64,000 nt of DNA from Streptomyces sp. MRC013 (GCF_023614235.1 NZ_CP094264.1:4340001-4404000); one strand, 5' to 3'. Positions 1 through 8,855 are shown, counted from the stretch's first letter. Program-made: numbers and translations. The notes: generated by a model from the sequence alone, not told the origin.

Positions 1-44
1 GCTGATCGCGAGGAGCCGGCCGCAGCGGCCGGAGTGGAGGCACG

Positions 45-2039
45 ATGTCGGTGAAACAGCGGATGTCGCCGCATTCGACAGCCGTCCTGGCCGTTCTGGC
101 CGGGTCCACGCTGTTCGGAACGAGTGGTGTGGCCCGGGCCCTGGGACCGGGGGCGTCGCCGTCGGCGGTGGGAGCCGCCCGGGTGCTGGTGGGCGGACTC
201 CTCCTGGTGTGCCTGGCGGTCTGCCAGCGAAACCGTTTCACGGTGGCGCGGAGCTTCCCGGGTACCACCGTGTTGCTGGGGGCCTCGGTCGCGGTCTACC
301 AAACCTGTTACTTCAGTGGGATCAGCCGTGTCGGCGTTGCGATGGGGTCGATCGTCACGGTGGCCACGGTGCCTGTGGCCACCGGTGTGGCCGCCTACCT
401 GCTGCGCAAGGAGAAGCCGACGGGTCGCTGGTACGCGGCGACCGTCTTGGCCGTCGCCGGCTTGGCCGCGTCGAGTGGTGTGGCGGGAGAGGCCGAAGCT
501 GACGCCCTGGGATTCGCACTGTGCCTGACCGCAGGGAGCAGCGTGTCCCTGTACACCGTGCTCAGCCGTGAACTGCTCGACGCGGGAGCGCTGGTCACCG
601 AGGTGACGACGATTGCCGTCGCCCTGTCCGGGATGCTGCTGCTCCCCGTGCTCCTGGTTTCCGACCCCGCGTGGCTGGCCACCCCTTCAGGGGCGCTGAC
701 GGCGCTTTACCTGGGACTGTTCACCAGCGCTCTTGCTTTCTGGCTCAACGCCCGCGGGCTGAGGAGGGTCCCGGCCACCGCCGTAGCCACCCTCAATCTC
801 GCGGAGCCTCTGGCCGCGGTGATCCTGGCGTTCGTAGTGCTGGATGAGCGGCCGTCGGCGACGCAGGTGGTGGGAGCCTCGGCAATATGCGCAGGGCTGC
901 TCATCCTGACCCGGCAGCCCCGGCACGCCGCTCCCGAAGACGGAGGCGGAACCCGTTCGGGGACGGCACCTCCCGGGACCGGCGGTTTCCCCCAAGCGGC
1001 GCACGGCGGCGTGGGCACCGCCGGACGGCCACGGAAGGGAACACGACACGGAACCGCTGAAGGACGCTTCACCCCATGGGCACCCCACCACGTCCGATGC
1101 GGACACGAGGACCGCAGTCGTTCTCCGGGACGACCCACGGGACTGGCAGAAGCTGAACGTCACCGCCTTCACCACCGGTGGCACCGCAGGGACGGCCCCC
1201 GACGTCGGGGAGCCGTACACCGGCGAGGTCGTCCGAGGCGCGATCAGGCACCCCTGAGCGGGACGCGGCGGCGATCACGCCGACGACCGCGACGTCTCGC
1301 GCGCTACGGGCCTTCACCGACACCGACGGGAAGCCGCCCGGCGGCCGTCACCGGCGCCAGGACCCCGCCGCGGCCGCCCGCGCCGCCTGCGGGTCCGCCG
1401 GGCGGCCCAGCCCCGCCAGGGCGGTGCCCAGGGCGTCCAGGCAGGCCCGTACCGCCTCCGGGGTGGCGGCCGGACCGTAGTGGTTCACGCGGACCATCTC
1501 GCGAGCCAGCGCCCCGCCGCCCGCCGCCAGCGGCGCCGACGGGTCCGCCGCCAGCGCCCTCGCCACCAGTTCGGCGGCGTCCACCCCGGCCGGGGCGCGC
1601 AGCGTGGTCGCCACCGGCGCGGCCTCGGACGCCTCGCGCACGTACGGCTCCAGGCCGGCGCCCAGGGCCACCGCCCCGGCCCGGGCCGCCGCCGCGGCCG
1701 ACGCGTGGCGGGCCTCCAGCACCGGCAGGCCGCCCTGCGCGTCGACCCGCTGCAGGCACGCCTCCAGCGCCAGCATCTCCAGCTGCGCCGGGGCGTGCGG
1801 CAGCACCCGCCGTCCCGCGTCGATCCAGCGCTCCTTCCAGTCGAGGAGCGACAGGTACGAGCGGCGCGGCGCCCCCGGGTTGGCGGCGAACCGCTCCCAG
1901 GCCCGGTCGCTCACCGACACCGCCGAGACGCCCGCCGGGCCGCCCAGCGCCTTCTGCGCGCCGATCACGCACAGGTCGACGCCCCACGCGTCGGGCAGCA
2001 GCGGCTCGGCTCCCACCGACGCCACCGCGTCCAGCATGA
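45..2039 (+). CDS. EamA/DMT family transporter, open frame running far past the domain
   Basis: Residues 1 to about 290 form a drug/metabolite-transporter protein: roughly ten hydrophobic helices in two EamA repeats, likely exporting a small metabolite across the inner membrane; the substrate cannot be told. A GGAGG lies six bases before the ATG. After LLILTRQ (about base 925) the frame has no stop until 2039, and the extra 360 residues are Arg/Pro-rich and lie antisense to the next gene, so they are probably not real. Adding one base to the C5 run at 989-993 would end the protein at the TGA at 1058-1060 (about 338 aa), a normal length. Codon use is less GC-biased than in the neighbours, and a broken gene follows, so this edge may be acquired DNA. 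Confidence 0.72.
   Translation: MSVKQRMSPHSTAVLAVLAGSTLFGTSGVARALGPGASPSAVGAARVLVGGLLLVCLAVCQRNRFTVARSFPGTTVLLGASVAVYQTCYFSGISRVGVAMGSIVTVATVPVATGVAAYLLRKEKPTGRWYAATVLAVAGLAASSGVAGEAEADALGFALCLTAGSSVSLYTVLSRELLDAGALVTEVTTIAVALSGMLLLPVLLVSDPAWLATPSGALTALYLGLFTSALAFWLNARGLRRVPATAVATLNLAEPLAAVILAFVVLDERPSATQVVGASAICAGLLILTRQPRHAAPEDGGGTRSGTAPPGTGGFPQAAHGGVGTAGRPRKGTRHGTAEGRFTPWAPHHVRCGHEDRSRSPGRPTGLAEAERHRLHHRWHRRDGPRRRGAVHRRGRPRRDQAPLSGTRRRSRRRPRRLARYGPSPTPTGSRPAAVTGARTPPRPPAPPAGPPGGPAPPGRCPGRPGRPVPPPGWRPDRSGSRGPSREPAPRRPPPAAPTGPPPAPSPPVRRRPPRPGRAAWSPPARPRTPRARTAPGRRPGPPPRPGPPPRPTRGGPPAPAGRPARRPAAGTPPAPASPAAPGRAAAPAVPRRSSAPSSRGATGTSGAAPPGWRRTAPRPGRSPTPPRRPPGRPAPSARRSRTGRRPTRRAAAARLPPTPPRPA
1087..1257 (+). 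pseudogene. DUF2000-like N-terminal remnant
   Basis: In a frame different from the transporter, bases 1087-1257 encode about 56 residues including TRTAVVLRDD, WQKLNVTAF and GEPY, which match my memory of the conserved start of actinobacterial DUF2000 proteins. No start codon precedes them in frame, and a TGA at 1255-1257 cuts the protein at about one third of the usual length. It reads as a decayed fragment. DUF2000 has no established function that I can apply here. The match is from memory, so confidence is moderate. Confidence 0.5.
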
Positions 2040-2460
2040 ACAGTGCGCCGTGGGCCCGCACGACCTCGCCGATCTCCGCGACCGGGTTGGTGTTGCCGGT
2101 CGCCGCCTCGGCGTGCACCAGCGACACGAAGTCGGTCTCCGGGTGTGCGGCCAGCGCCCGCTCCACGTCCTCGGCGGCGACCGCCGTGTGGAACGGCACC
2201 TCCAGGTCGACCACCGTCGCCCCGCAGTCGCGCAGCCAGTGGCCGAAGGTCTGCCCGTACGGGCCGGTCACGACGTTCAGCGCGGTCGAGCCGGGCCGCG
2301 CGCCGCCGCGGACGCAGCCCTCCAGCGGCAGCAGCGCCTCGCCCTGCGCGATCACCACGTCCTGCCCGGTGGCGAGGAGGGCGGCCACGCGCCGCTCGAC
2401 GGCGGCGAAGCGGTCCGCGGTCAGCGGCGGCAGGTCCAGGAAGGGGTGGGAACGGGTCAC
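1348..2460 (-). CDS. PLP-dependent class V aminotransferase
   Basis: Fold-type I, class V aminotransferase of the alanine-glyoxylate / serine-glyoxylate type, moving an amino group between an amino acid and a 2-oxo acid with pyridoxal phosphate in the cytoplasm. Visible landmarks are the HAEAATGNTNPV segment, the cofactor Asp in LDAVASVGAEP, and the Schiff-base Lys in IGAQKALGGPAG near residue 190. It has about 370 residues, usual for the family. I chose the GTG at 2460 because GGAGAG lies about nine bases upstream; a GTG at 2478 is also open. The substrate cannot be assigned, and no pathway partner sits beside it. Confidence 0.8.
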   Translation of the reverse strand: MTRSHPFLDLPPLTADRFAAVERRVAALLATGQDVVIAQGEALLPLEGCVRGGARPGSTALNVVTGPYGQTFGHWLRDCGATVVDLEVPFHTAVAAEDVERALAAHPETDFVSLVHAEAATGNTNPVAEIGEVVRAHGALFMLDAVASVGAEPLLPDAWGVDLCVIGAQKALGGPAGVSAVSVSDRAWERFAANPGAPRRSYLSLLDWKERWIDAGRRVLPHAPAQLEMLALEACLQRVDAQGGLPVLEARHASAAAAARAGAVALGAGLEPYVREASEAAPVATTLRAPAGVDAAELVARALAADPSAPLAAGGGALAREMVRVNHYGPAATPEAVRACLDALGTALAGLGRPADPQAARAAAAGSWRR

Positions 2461-2543
2461 GTCGGCTGCTCTCTCCACATCTCGTACGGTCGTGCGTTCG
2501 GTTCGGGGTACGGGCGCCCTGTCGAGCGTACCCAGCCCCCTCG

Positions 2544-2549
2544 TACAGT
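2544..2549 (+). promoter_or_regulatory. -10 box of a probable leaderless promoter
   Basis: TACAGT ends exactly six bases before the ATG at 2556 and no ribosome binding site is present. This is the layout of Streptomyces leaderless transcripts, in which transcription starts at or next to the start codon. No convincing -35 box was found. Confidence 0.4.
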
Positions 2550-2555
2550 GCGGGC

Positions 2556-3654
2556 ATGAGCGATCGCAGGGTGGTACTGCATGTGAAGGGGCGGGTGCTC
2601 GTCGGCCCGGAGGACGTCCGCGACGAGGTGTGGGTCGTCGGCGGCCGGGTCACCCACACCCGGCCCACCGGGCCCCTCGCCGCCGACGTGCGCACGGTGA
2701 CCGGCTGGGCGCTGCCCGGCCTGGTCGACGCGCACTGCCACGTCGGCCTCGACGCGCACGGCGCCGTGGACGCCGGGACCAGCGAGAAGCAGGCGCTGGC
2801 CGAACGCGACGCGGGCGCGCTCCTCCTGCGCGACGCCGGGTCCGCCGCCGACACCCGGTGGATCGACGACCGGGACGACCTGCCGAAGATCATCCGCGCG
2901 GGCCGGCACATCGCCCGCACCCGCCGCTACATCCGCAACTACGCCCACGAGATCGAGCCCGCCGACCTCGTCGCGTACGTGGCGCGCGAGGCCCGCCGGG
3001 GGGACGGCTGGGTGAAGCTCGTCGGCGACTGGATCGACCGCGACGCGGGCGACCTGACCGCCTGCTGGCCGCGGGCCGAGGTCGAGGCGGCCATCGCGGA
3101 GGCCCACCGGCTCGGCGCCCGCGTCACCGCCCACTGCTTCGCCGAGGAGTCCCTGCGCGACCTGGTGGAGGCGGGCATCGACTGCGTGGAACACGCCACG
3201 GGCCTCACCGAGGACACGATCCCGCTCTTCGCCGAGCGCGGGGTCGCGATCGTGCCGACGCTGGTCAACATCGCCACCTTCCCGCACCTCGCCGCCGGGG
3301 GAGGCGAAGTTCCCGCGCTGGGCGGACCACATGCGCCGGCTGCACGAGCGCCGCTACGACACGGTCCGCGCCGCCTACGACGCCGGTGTGCCGGTCTTCG
3401 TCGGCACCGACGCGGGCGGGTCCATCGCGCACGGGCTGGTGGCGTCGGAGGTGGCCGAACTCGTCAAGGCCGGCATCCCGGCCCTCGACGCGCTGTCCGC
3501 CACGACCTGGGGCGCCCGCGCCTGGCTGGGGCGCCCCGCCCTGGAGGAGGGCGCCCCGGCCGACCTGGTCGTCTACGACGAGGACCCCCGCGCCGACGTC
3601 CGCGTCCTGGCGGCGCCCCGGCGGGTGGTCCTCGACGGCCGCGTCGTCGTCTGA
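2556..3654 (+). pseudogene. Metal-dependent amidohydrolase, frameshifted
   Basis: Amidohydrolase-superfamily enzyme that would hydrolyse an amide or cyclic amide with bound metal; the substrate is unknown. The first frame (2556 to about 3300) carries the metal-binding DAHCHVG near residue 60, WVKLVGDW, TAHCF and CVEHATG. The second frame (about 3300-3654) carries VGTDAGG with the catalytic Asp and the closing LVVYDEDP/VVLDGRVV strand. The change occurs at the G5 run 3297-3301; removing one G restores a continuous protein of about 365 residues reading GEAKFPRWADHMRRLHERR. All active-site motifs survive, so a sequence error is more likely than loss of the gene. Start supported by the leaderless -10 box. 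Confidence 0.8.
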
Positions 3655-3664
3655 GCCGCGGGGC

Positions 3665-4243
3665 TCAGCGGCTGAGGAACGCCAGCCGCGCCCGCTTCTC
3701 CACGAGGTGGACCTCCGGGAGCACGACCTCCGGGAGGACCACCTCGGGGCCGAGTGCGAAGCCGCTGCGCTCCAGCAGCGCGAGGGCCTTGCCGTTCGCC
3801 GCGTCCGGCTCGGCCACCATCCGCTCGTGGGTGCTCAGGCAGTACGGGACGAGGGCCTCCAGCAGGTGCGCGGTGAAGCCGGGCTCGGGCGCGGTGGCGG
3901 GCGCCAGCAGCAGGTGGACGCCGATGTCGCCGGGGAGCGCCTCGTAGCACTCGGAGACCCGGTCGGCCCGCGGGTCGTAGGTCTGGAACAACGCGACCGG
4001 CACGTCGTCGCGGTGCACCAGGTACGCGTGGTGCGTGGTGAGCGAGTCCAGGTGCGCGTAGATCTCCCGCACCTCCTCCACGTCCGCGTCCCGCATGCCC
4101 CAGAACCGGGCGCGCTCCTCGCTCACCCAGGAGTGCAGCAGCGGGGCGTCCCGGTCCGGGTTGACCGGGGTGAGGCGGACCGTGCCGAAGCCGTCGACGG
4201 CGTGCTCGTACACGGTGGGGCGCGGGTCTGTGCCGGTGGTCAT
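3665..4243 (-). CDS. GNAT acetyltransferase of the siderophore (IucB/MbtK) type
   Basis: About 192 residues matching the siderophore acyltransferase branch of GNAT enzymes, which acylate N6-hydroxylysine or hydroxylated diamines to make hydroxamates. Diagnostic parts are HSWVSEERARFWGM near the N terminus, IGVHLLLAPA in the acetyl-CoA-binding region, and the closing VAEPDAANGKALALLERSGF and EKRARLAFL. The ATG overlaps the stop of the upstream acylase gene (ATGA), so the two are translationally coupled and share the iron box at 6308-6326. Near the C terminus VVLPE is repeated in tandem, apparently a 15-base duplication. Role in siderophore making or tailoring is inferred; the exact substrate is unknown. 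Confidence 0.8.
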   Translation of the reverse strand: MTTGTDPRPTVYEHAVDGFGTVRLTPVNPDRDAPLLHSWVSEERARFWGMRDADVEEVREIYAHLDSLTTHHAYLVHRDDVPVALFQTYDPRADRVSECYEALPGDIGVHLLLAPATAPEPGFTAHLLEALVPYCLSTHERMVAEPDAANGKALALLERSGFALGPEVVLPEVVLPEVHLVEKRARLAFLSR

Positions 4244-6291
4244 GCGGGGTGCTCCTTGTCGAGCCGGTTCCAGTCGGTGATCACGGGGACGAGGCCGCCG
4301 CGCAGCCACAGCGGCAGCTGGTCGCGCTCGTGCGGGTCGCCGGGGACGCCCGACGCGCCGAACGGCACCACCCACAGGCTGTCCTCACGGCGCGCCAGGT
4401 CCCAGACGTAGCGGGCGGCCGGGCCGCGGGCGCCGCGGTCGGTGACGCCGGGCACGCTCGACGTGGACAGGACGCAGTCGTGGTCGCCGTCCAGGCCCGG
4501 CCACGCGGCGTCGTCCCCGTCCGGCAGCGCCGCCCACGGGGCGAGCCGGTGCGTGGCGCCCCAGGGGCCGGCCGGGGGCGCGGCGGCGACCTCCGCCAGG
4601 GCGGCCCGTACGGCGCCGGCCCGGTCGGCGGGGGGCACGGGCCCGGACGTCAGCAGGGTCTCCAGGGCGTACGCGACGCGCGGGACCAGCGCCATCCACG
4701 GCGAGAACAGCGCCGGGTACGCCGGGGTGCGGGCCAGCGGTGCGAGCACCGGGTGCGCGGCGAGCCGGCGTACGACGGCGCCGCGCACGGCGGCGTACAG
4801 CGCGGCGTCGGTGCTGTCGGCGTCCATGCGCCGGTCCCAGCGCAGCAGCCGGTCGCGCAGGGCCGCCGCGTCCGCGGGGAGTCCGTCCAGGCGGGCGGCG
4901 AGGGCCAGCAGCGGGCGGGCCGAGGCGAGCCGCGTGTCGGTGTGCACGGCCGCCATGCCGGGCGCCGTCCACTCCCGCGACGCCTCCAGGAGGCGGGCGA
5001 TGCGCTCGGCGCGGTGCGGCGGCGCGAACTCGACGCCCAGCGGCGCGGCGAGCCCGCGCGCGTTCGCCATCACGGCGAAGCCGTCCACGGCGGCGCGGGG
5101 GAGCGGCTCGAACCGGCCCCGCCACGCGTGGGCGGGCTCCCAGGCGGGGACGACCCGCAGCAGGTTGTCCCGGGGCCGTACGGGGACGTGCCCGGCGACC
5201 CGGTGGAGGGTGCCGCCCCGGGTGTCGGCGGCCTGCACGACGTTCACGGGCTCCACCCACCGGTCGAAGGCCCGGTCCACGTCGTCGACGGTCCGCGCGC
5301 AGAGCAGCGCGGGCAGCGCGGCGAAGCCCAGGTCCCCGGTGACGCGGGGCGGGTGGCGCAGGCTGATCGCGCCGCCCTCGCCGTCGTCCGGGACGATCAC
5401 CGGGCCGCGTTCGGTCTCCACGACCTCGACGGCGACCGGGTCGGCCCCCTTCACCTCGACGGTCTCGGTGTGGGCGTGGGCGGGCCGCCACCCGTCCGGA
5501 CCGAGCGCCTCCGGGGTGCCGTCGGCGCGGCGGCGCAACCGCTCGCGGTAGAGGTCCTGGTAGTCGGCCATGGCGTTGGTGATGGCCCAGGCGACGGTGC
5601 CGGTGTGGCCGAAGTGCGCGAGGCCGGGGACGCCGGGCACGGCCAGGCCGACCACGTCGTACCCGGGGCAGGCGAGCCGGATCTGCTGGTAGACGCCGGG
5701 CGCCTCGATGAACCGGTGCGGGTCGCCCGCCAGGAGGGCGGCGCCGGTGGCGGTCCGGTCGGCGTCGACCAGCCAGCCGTTGCTGCCGGAGGTGCCGGGG
5801 CCGTCCGTGGCGAACAGCTCGATCGCCTCCTCGCCGAGCGTGCGGGCGACGTGCTCGCGCCACAGCTTGGTCGGGAAGCCGGCGAAGAGGACGTGGGTCG
5901 ACAGCCAGACGCCCAGCGGGACCCAGGGCTCCCAGGTGCCCGGTACGAGGCCGGCGGCCGCGAACTCGCGGCTGCGGCGGGCGCCTTCGGCGAGGCCCGC
6001 GTTGACCCCGTCCGTGTAGGCCGCGACCCAGGCGCGGGTCGCGTCGTCCAACCGGCCGAGGCAGCGCCGGGCGGTGTCGGCGAGACGGGTGCGGCGGGCG
6101 AAGACGTCCCACTCGACGGCTTCCGGGCCGAGGAACGCGGCCGTCGTGCCCTGGACGCGGTGCCGTTCGACCTCCAGCTGCCACGCCCGGTCGCGGGCCG
6201 TGACGAGGCCCTGGGCGCGGGCGAGTCCGCGCGGATCGTCGGCGCGCAGGTGCGGGATGCCCCAGGGGTCCCGGTAGACCTCGATGCTCAC
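4240..6291 (-). CDS. Penicillin acylase family protein (Ntn hydrolase)
   Basis: A 683-residue penicillin G acylase-like enzyme. These proenzymes cut themselves before a Ser that becomes the N-terminal nucleophile; here it is the Ser in GTSGSNGWLV near residue 170, after an alpha-subunit-like segment starting VYRDPWGIPHLRA. The following HFGHTGTVAWAITNAMADYQDLY is typical. I see no signal peptide, unlike classical periplasmic acylases, which suggests cytoplasmic action. The GTG start is preceded by AGGA. It is coupled to a siderophore-type acetyltransferase and lies behind an iron box, so a role in trimming or acyl exchange on a siderophore is more likely than beta-lactam breakdown. Penicillin-amidase/acyltransferase pairs called desG/desH have been linked to acylated ferrioxamines; orthology here is untested. 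Confidence 0.85.
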   Translation of the reverse strand: MSIEVYRDPWGIPHLRADDPRGLARAQGLVTARDRAWQLEVERHRVQGTTAAFLGPEAVEWDVFARRTRLADTARRCLGRLDDATRAWVAAYTDGVNAGLAEGARRSREFAAAGLVPGTWEPWVPLGVWLSTHVLFAGFPTKLWREHVARTLGEEAIELFATDGPGTSGSNGWLVDADRTATGAALLAGDPHRFIEAPGVYQQIRLACPGYDVVGLAVPGVPGLAHFGHTGTVAWAITNAMADYQDLYRERLRRRADGTPEALGPDGWRPAHAHTETVEVKGADPVAVEVVETERGPVIVPDDGEGGAISLRHPPRVTGDLGFAALPALLCARTVDDVDRAFDRWVEPVNVVQAADTRGGTLHRVAGHVPVRPRDNLLRVVPAWEPAHAWRGRFEPLPRAAVDGFAVMANARGLAAPLGVEFAPPHRAERIARLLEASREWTAPGMAAVHTDTRLASARPLLALAARLDGLPADAAALRDRLLRWDRRMDADSTDAALYAAVRGAVVRRLAAHPVLAPLARTPAYPALFSPWMALVPRVAYALETLLTSGPVPPADRAGAVRAALAEVAAAPPAGPWGATHRLAPWAALPDGDDAAWPGLDGDHDCVLSTSSVPGVTDRGARGPAARYVWDLARREDSLWVVPFGASGVPGDPHERDQLPLWLRGGLVPVITDWNRLDKEHPA

Positions 6292-6307
6292 TCTTGTCCT
6301 GATCTCT

Positions 6308-6326
6308 TTAGGTAAGGCTGCCCTAA
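6308..6326 (-). promoter_or_regulatory. Iron box (DmdR/IdeR operator)
   Basis: TTAGGTAAGGCTGCCCTAA is a 19-base interrupted palindrome matching the DtxR-family iron box (TTAGGTTAGGCTCACCTAA-type consensus) at most positions. It starts 16 bases upstream of the acylase GTG, so iron-loaded DmdR1 should block transcription of the acylase-acetyltransferase pair. It stands out as AT-rich in this GC-rich context. Confidence 0.85.
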
Positions 6327-6547
6327 CTTAACCTCTCGGCGCCTTCGAGGCAATCCGGCCGCCCGCCGATGCGAACACGTGACCGTAAACAACTCTTCGG
6401 AGTGAACTCATGTCAGGTTCCTGTGGGACGCCCCTGTCCACAGGAGGATTCCGGTGTCCCGGGCCGCCGCCGCACACGTGTCCCAGCGACACACGTCCCC
6501 GTGCGCGCCTCACGGCGGCCCCTGTCCTGCCTTGGAGTTCCACCATC

Positions 6548-7543
6548 GTGAACAGCTCCACCTTCCGTACCCACGCGACCGCCGCGGCCGCGACCGCCGC
6601 CGCCGTGGCCGTCCTGGGCACGGTGACGGCCCCGGCGGCGCTCGCCGCGCCCGCGGCCCCGAGCGCCCGCGCCACCGTCCTGCGCGCCGGTCTGGACGTC
6701 TCCCTCCTCGACGGCGTCCGCGTGCCGGTGAACGCCTCCCTCAACGAGGTCAAGGCCCCGGCCGCGGCCGACCGGACCTCGCTCAGCGTCCGGGTCGACG
6801 GCGTCGACCGCAACAGGCCCGTCCAGATGCTGCGTGCCGACGTGGCGTCGGCGAAGGCCACCGCCGACACCTCGGGCGCGGAGGGCTCCGTGAAGCTCGT
6901 CGGCGCCCGGGTGCACGTTCCCGGCCTGCCCCTGCTGTCCGTCGTCGAGGCCGAGCAGGTCACCGCCCGCGCCGTGTGCCGCGCCGGCTCCGCGCCGACC
7001 GCCGAGGCGAACCTGCTCGGCACGGTGACCGCCCTCGGCAAGCGCGTCACGCTCACCCCGGGCCACCGCAGCACCGTCCGGGTGCAGGGGGTCGGCGAGG
7101 TCGTCCTCGACCTCTCCCGGCGCACCACCACGTCCGCCTCGGCGGCGGCGACCGCCCTGGAGCTCAAGGTGGCCGTCAACCCGCTCGACCTGAACGTCTC
7201 CAAGGTCACCGGCACGGTCACCCTCGCCGAGGCCGGCTGCGAGATGCCGGCGTCCGCCCCGGGCGCGCCGGCCCCCACCCCGCCGCAGGGGCCGGGTGCG
7301 CCCGGCCCGTCGGACACGGGCGCCGCGCCGGCCCCCTCCGGTACGGGCGCCGCGCCGGACCCGTCCGCCGCGCCCGGCGACGGCAACGACCCCTCCCCCG
7401 CGGGCGGCGACGCCCCCGCCGACGGCGGCAACCTGGCGGAGACCGGCGGAAGCTCCGGCACGCCCTACCTGGCGGCCGGGGCGGCGGCCCTGCTGGTGGC
7501 GGGGGCCGTGGCGCTGAAGTACGCCCGGCGCGCCCGCTCCTGA
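6548..7543 (+). CDS. SCO1860-family LAETG-anchored surface protein
   Basis: A secreted wall-anchored protein of about 331 residues. It begins with a Sec signal peptide (hydrophobic run ending APAALAAPA), continues with a beta-rich domain of about 200 residues, then a Pro/Ala/Gly linker, and ends in the sortase signal NLAETGGSSG followed by a hydrophobic helix and an Arg-rich tail. LAETG points to a class E sortase. The GTG start has GGAG ten bases upstream. Function is unknown; in streptomycetes this family lies beside the cobalamin genes, as here. A perfect 19-bp terminator follows directly. Confidence 0.85.
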   Translation: MNSSTFRTHATAAAATAAAVAVLGTVTAPAALAAPAAPSARATVLRAGLDVSLLDGVRVPVNASLNEVKAPAAADRTSLSVRVDGVDRNRPVQMLRADVASAKATADTSGAEGSVKLVGARVHVPGLPLLSVVEAEQVTARAVCRAGSAPTAEANLLGTVTALGKRVTLTPGHRSTVRVQGVGEVVLDLSRRTTTSASAAATALELKVAVNPLDLNVSKVTGTVTLAEAGCEMPASAPGAPAPTPPQGPGAPGPSDTGAAPAPSGTGAAPDPSAAPGDGNDPSPAGGDAPADGGNLAETGGSSGTPYLAAGAAALLVAGAVALKYARRARS

Positions 7544-7548
7544 CGCGT

Positions 7549-7592
7549 CCCGCACGGTTCCGGCCGGCCCTCGCCGGCCGGAACCGTGCGGG
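7549..7592. terminator. Bidirectional hairpin terminator
   Basis: A perfect 19-bp inverted repeat (arms 7549-7567 and 7574-7592, six-base loop) lies between the convergent LAETG protein gene and cobC. There is no U tail, as is common for streptomycete terminators. Confidence 0.8.
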
Positions 7593-7633
7593 TCCACCCT
7601 CCGCTCCGGCCGTCCGCCCACCGCTCCGGCCGG

Positions 7634-8743
7634 CTACGCCTGGCCCGACCGACCGCAACCGGCCATGACCAGAGCCTGGTCCAGAGCCTGGAAGAATCGA
7701 TTCGTCGTCACCCGGTCCCGCACCGCCACCCGCAGCCACTGCGGCCCGAGACCGGGGAAGGTGTCACCGCGCCGCACCGCGAACCCCAGGGCCCGCAACC
7801 GCTCCCGCACCACGTCCGCCCCCTCCACGCGGATCAGGACGAACGGACCCTCCGCGGCCTCCACGGCCCGCACCTCGTCGAACTCCGCGAGTCCCGCCAG
7901 CAGGTGGGCCCGCTCGACGGCCACCCGCCGGGCCGCCTCCTCAGCCTCCGCCAGCGCCTCCCGCGACACGCACGCCTCGGCCGCCACCAGCGCCGGCGTC
8001 GACACCGGCCACAGCGGCTGCACCCGCTCCAGCGCCGCCACGGTGTCCGGCGCCGCCAGCACGTACCCGATCCGCAGCCCCGCGAGCCCCCACGTCTTCG
8101 TCAGGCTCCGCAGCACCACCAGCCCCGGCACGTCCGTCCGCCCGGCCAGCGCCTCCCGCTCACCCGGCACGGCGTCCATGAACGCCTCGTCCACGACGAG
8201 GATCCGCCCCGGCCGCGCCAGCGCCGCGACGTCCTGCGCGGGATGCAGGACCGACGTGGGGTTCGTCGGGTTGCCGACCACCACCAGGTCCGCGTCCCCG
8301 GGCACCCGCGCCGGGTCCAGCCGGAAGCCGTCCTCCTCGCGCAGCAGCACCCGGCGCACCTGGTGTCCCGCGTCCCGCAGCGCCGCCTCCGGCTCCGTGA
8401 ACTGGGGGTGCACCACGACCGGCCGCCGCACCGGCAGCGCCCGCGCCAGCAGCACGAACGCCTCCGCGGCGCCCGCCGTCAGCAGCACCCGCCGCGCGGG
8501 CAGCCCGTGCCGCTCGGCGACCGCCGTGCGCGCCGCCCGCCCGTCGGGGTAGGCGGCGAGCCCCGAGAGGGACTCCGCGAGCCGCTTCCGCAGCCACTCG
8601 GGCGGGGTGTTCGCACGGACGTTGACCGCGAGGTCGGTCAGCCTCTCGTCCCGGACCTCCACGTCACCGTGGTGCCGCAGGTCGTACGCGTCCGCGTCGC
8701 GGGGGCGGGGGAACGGTCTGTCGCTGTCTGGGTGGGTGTACAT
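7634..8743 (-). CDS. cobC: Rv2231c-family PLP protein CobC (threonine-phosphate decarboxylase-like)
   Basis: About 369 residues of fold-type I PLP enzyme related to L-threonine-O-3-phosphate decarboxylase, which makes the aminopropanol linker for the cobalamin lower loop. Seen: VVVGNPTNPTSVL, the cofactor Asp in ILVVDEAFMD, and the Schiff-base Lys in SLTKTWGLAGLRIGY near residue 230. I chose the ATG at 8743, where MYTHPDSD begins; the frame is open further upstream but that stretch is low-complexity. It is the last gene of the leftward cobalamin set, 112 bases after the CbiG-like gene. The family assignment is secure; the exact reaction is inferred. Confidence 0.82.
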   Translation of the reverse strand: MYTHPDSDRPFPRPRDADAYDLRHHGDVEVRDERLTDLAVNVRANTPPEWLRKRLAESLSGLAAYPDGRAARTAVAERHGLPARRVLLTAGAAEAFVLLARALPVRRPVVVHPQFTEPEAALRDAGHQVRRVLLREEDGFRLDPARVPGDADLVVVGNPTNPTSVLHPAQDVAALARPGRILVVDEAFMDAVPGEREALAGRTDVPGLVVLRSLTKTWGLAGLRIGYVLAAPDTVAALERVQPLWPVSTPALVAAEACVSREALAEAEEAARRVAVERAHLLAGLAEFDEVRAVEAAEGPFVLIRVEGADVVRERLRALGFAVRRGDTFPGLGPQWLRVAVRDRVTTNRFFQALDQALVMAGCGRSGQA

Positions 8744-8855
8744 GGCCGCCAGCCGGGGTGGGGGACAGTGGGGGGTGTGGCGGGCCGACGGCTCCGGCGG
8801 CCCACCGGATGGCTCTCGATCGCCGGACGGGGAATCCGGCGCGGGGATCAGCGGT

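Noticed and set aside
4240..6291. Beta-lactam resistance or production role for the penicillin acylase
   Set aside because: The iron box and coupling to a siderophore acetyltransferase, and the lack of a signal peptide, argue for a siderophore-related role.
4249..6315. Long open frame on the plus strand across the penicillin acylase gene
   Set aside because: It is exactly antisense to a gene with clear catalytic motifs, has Gly/Arg/Val-rich composition and no domain; typical of long empty frames in GC-rich DNA.
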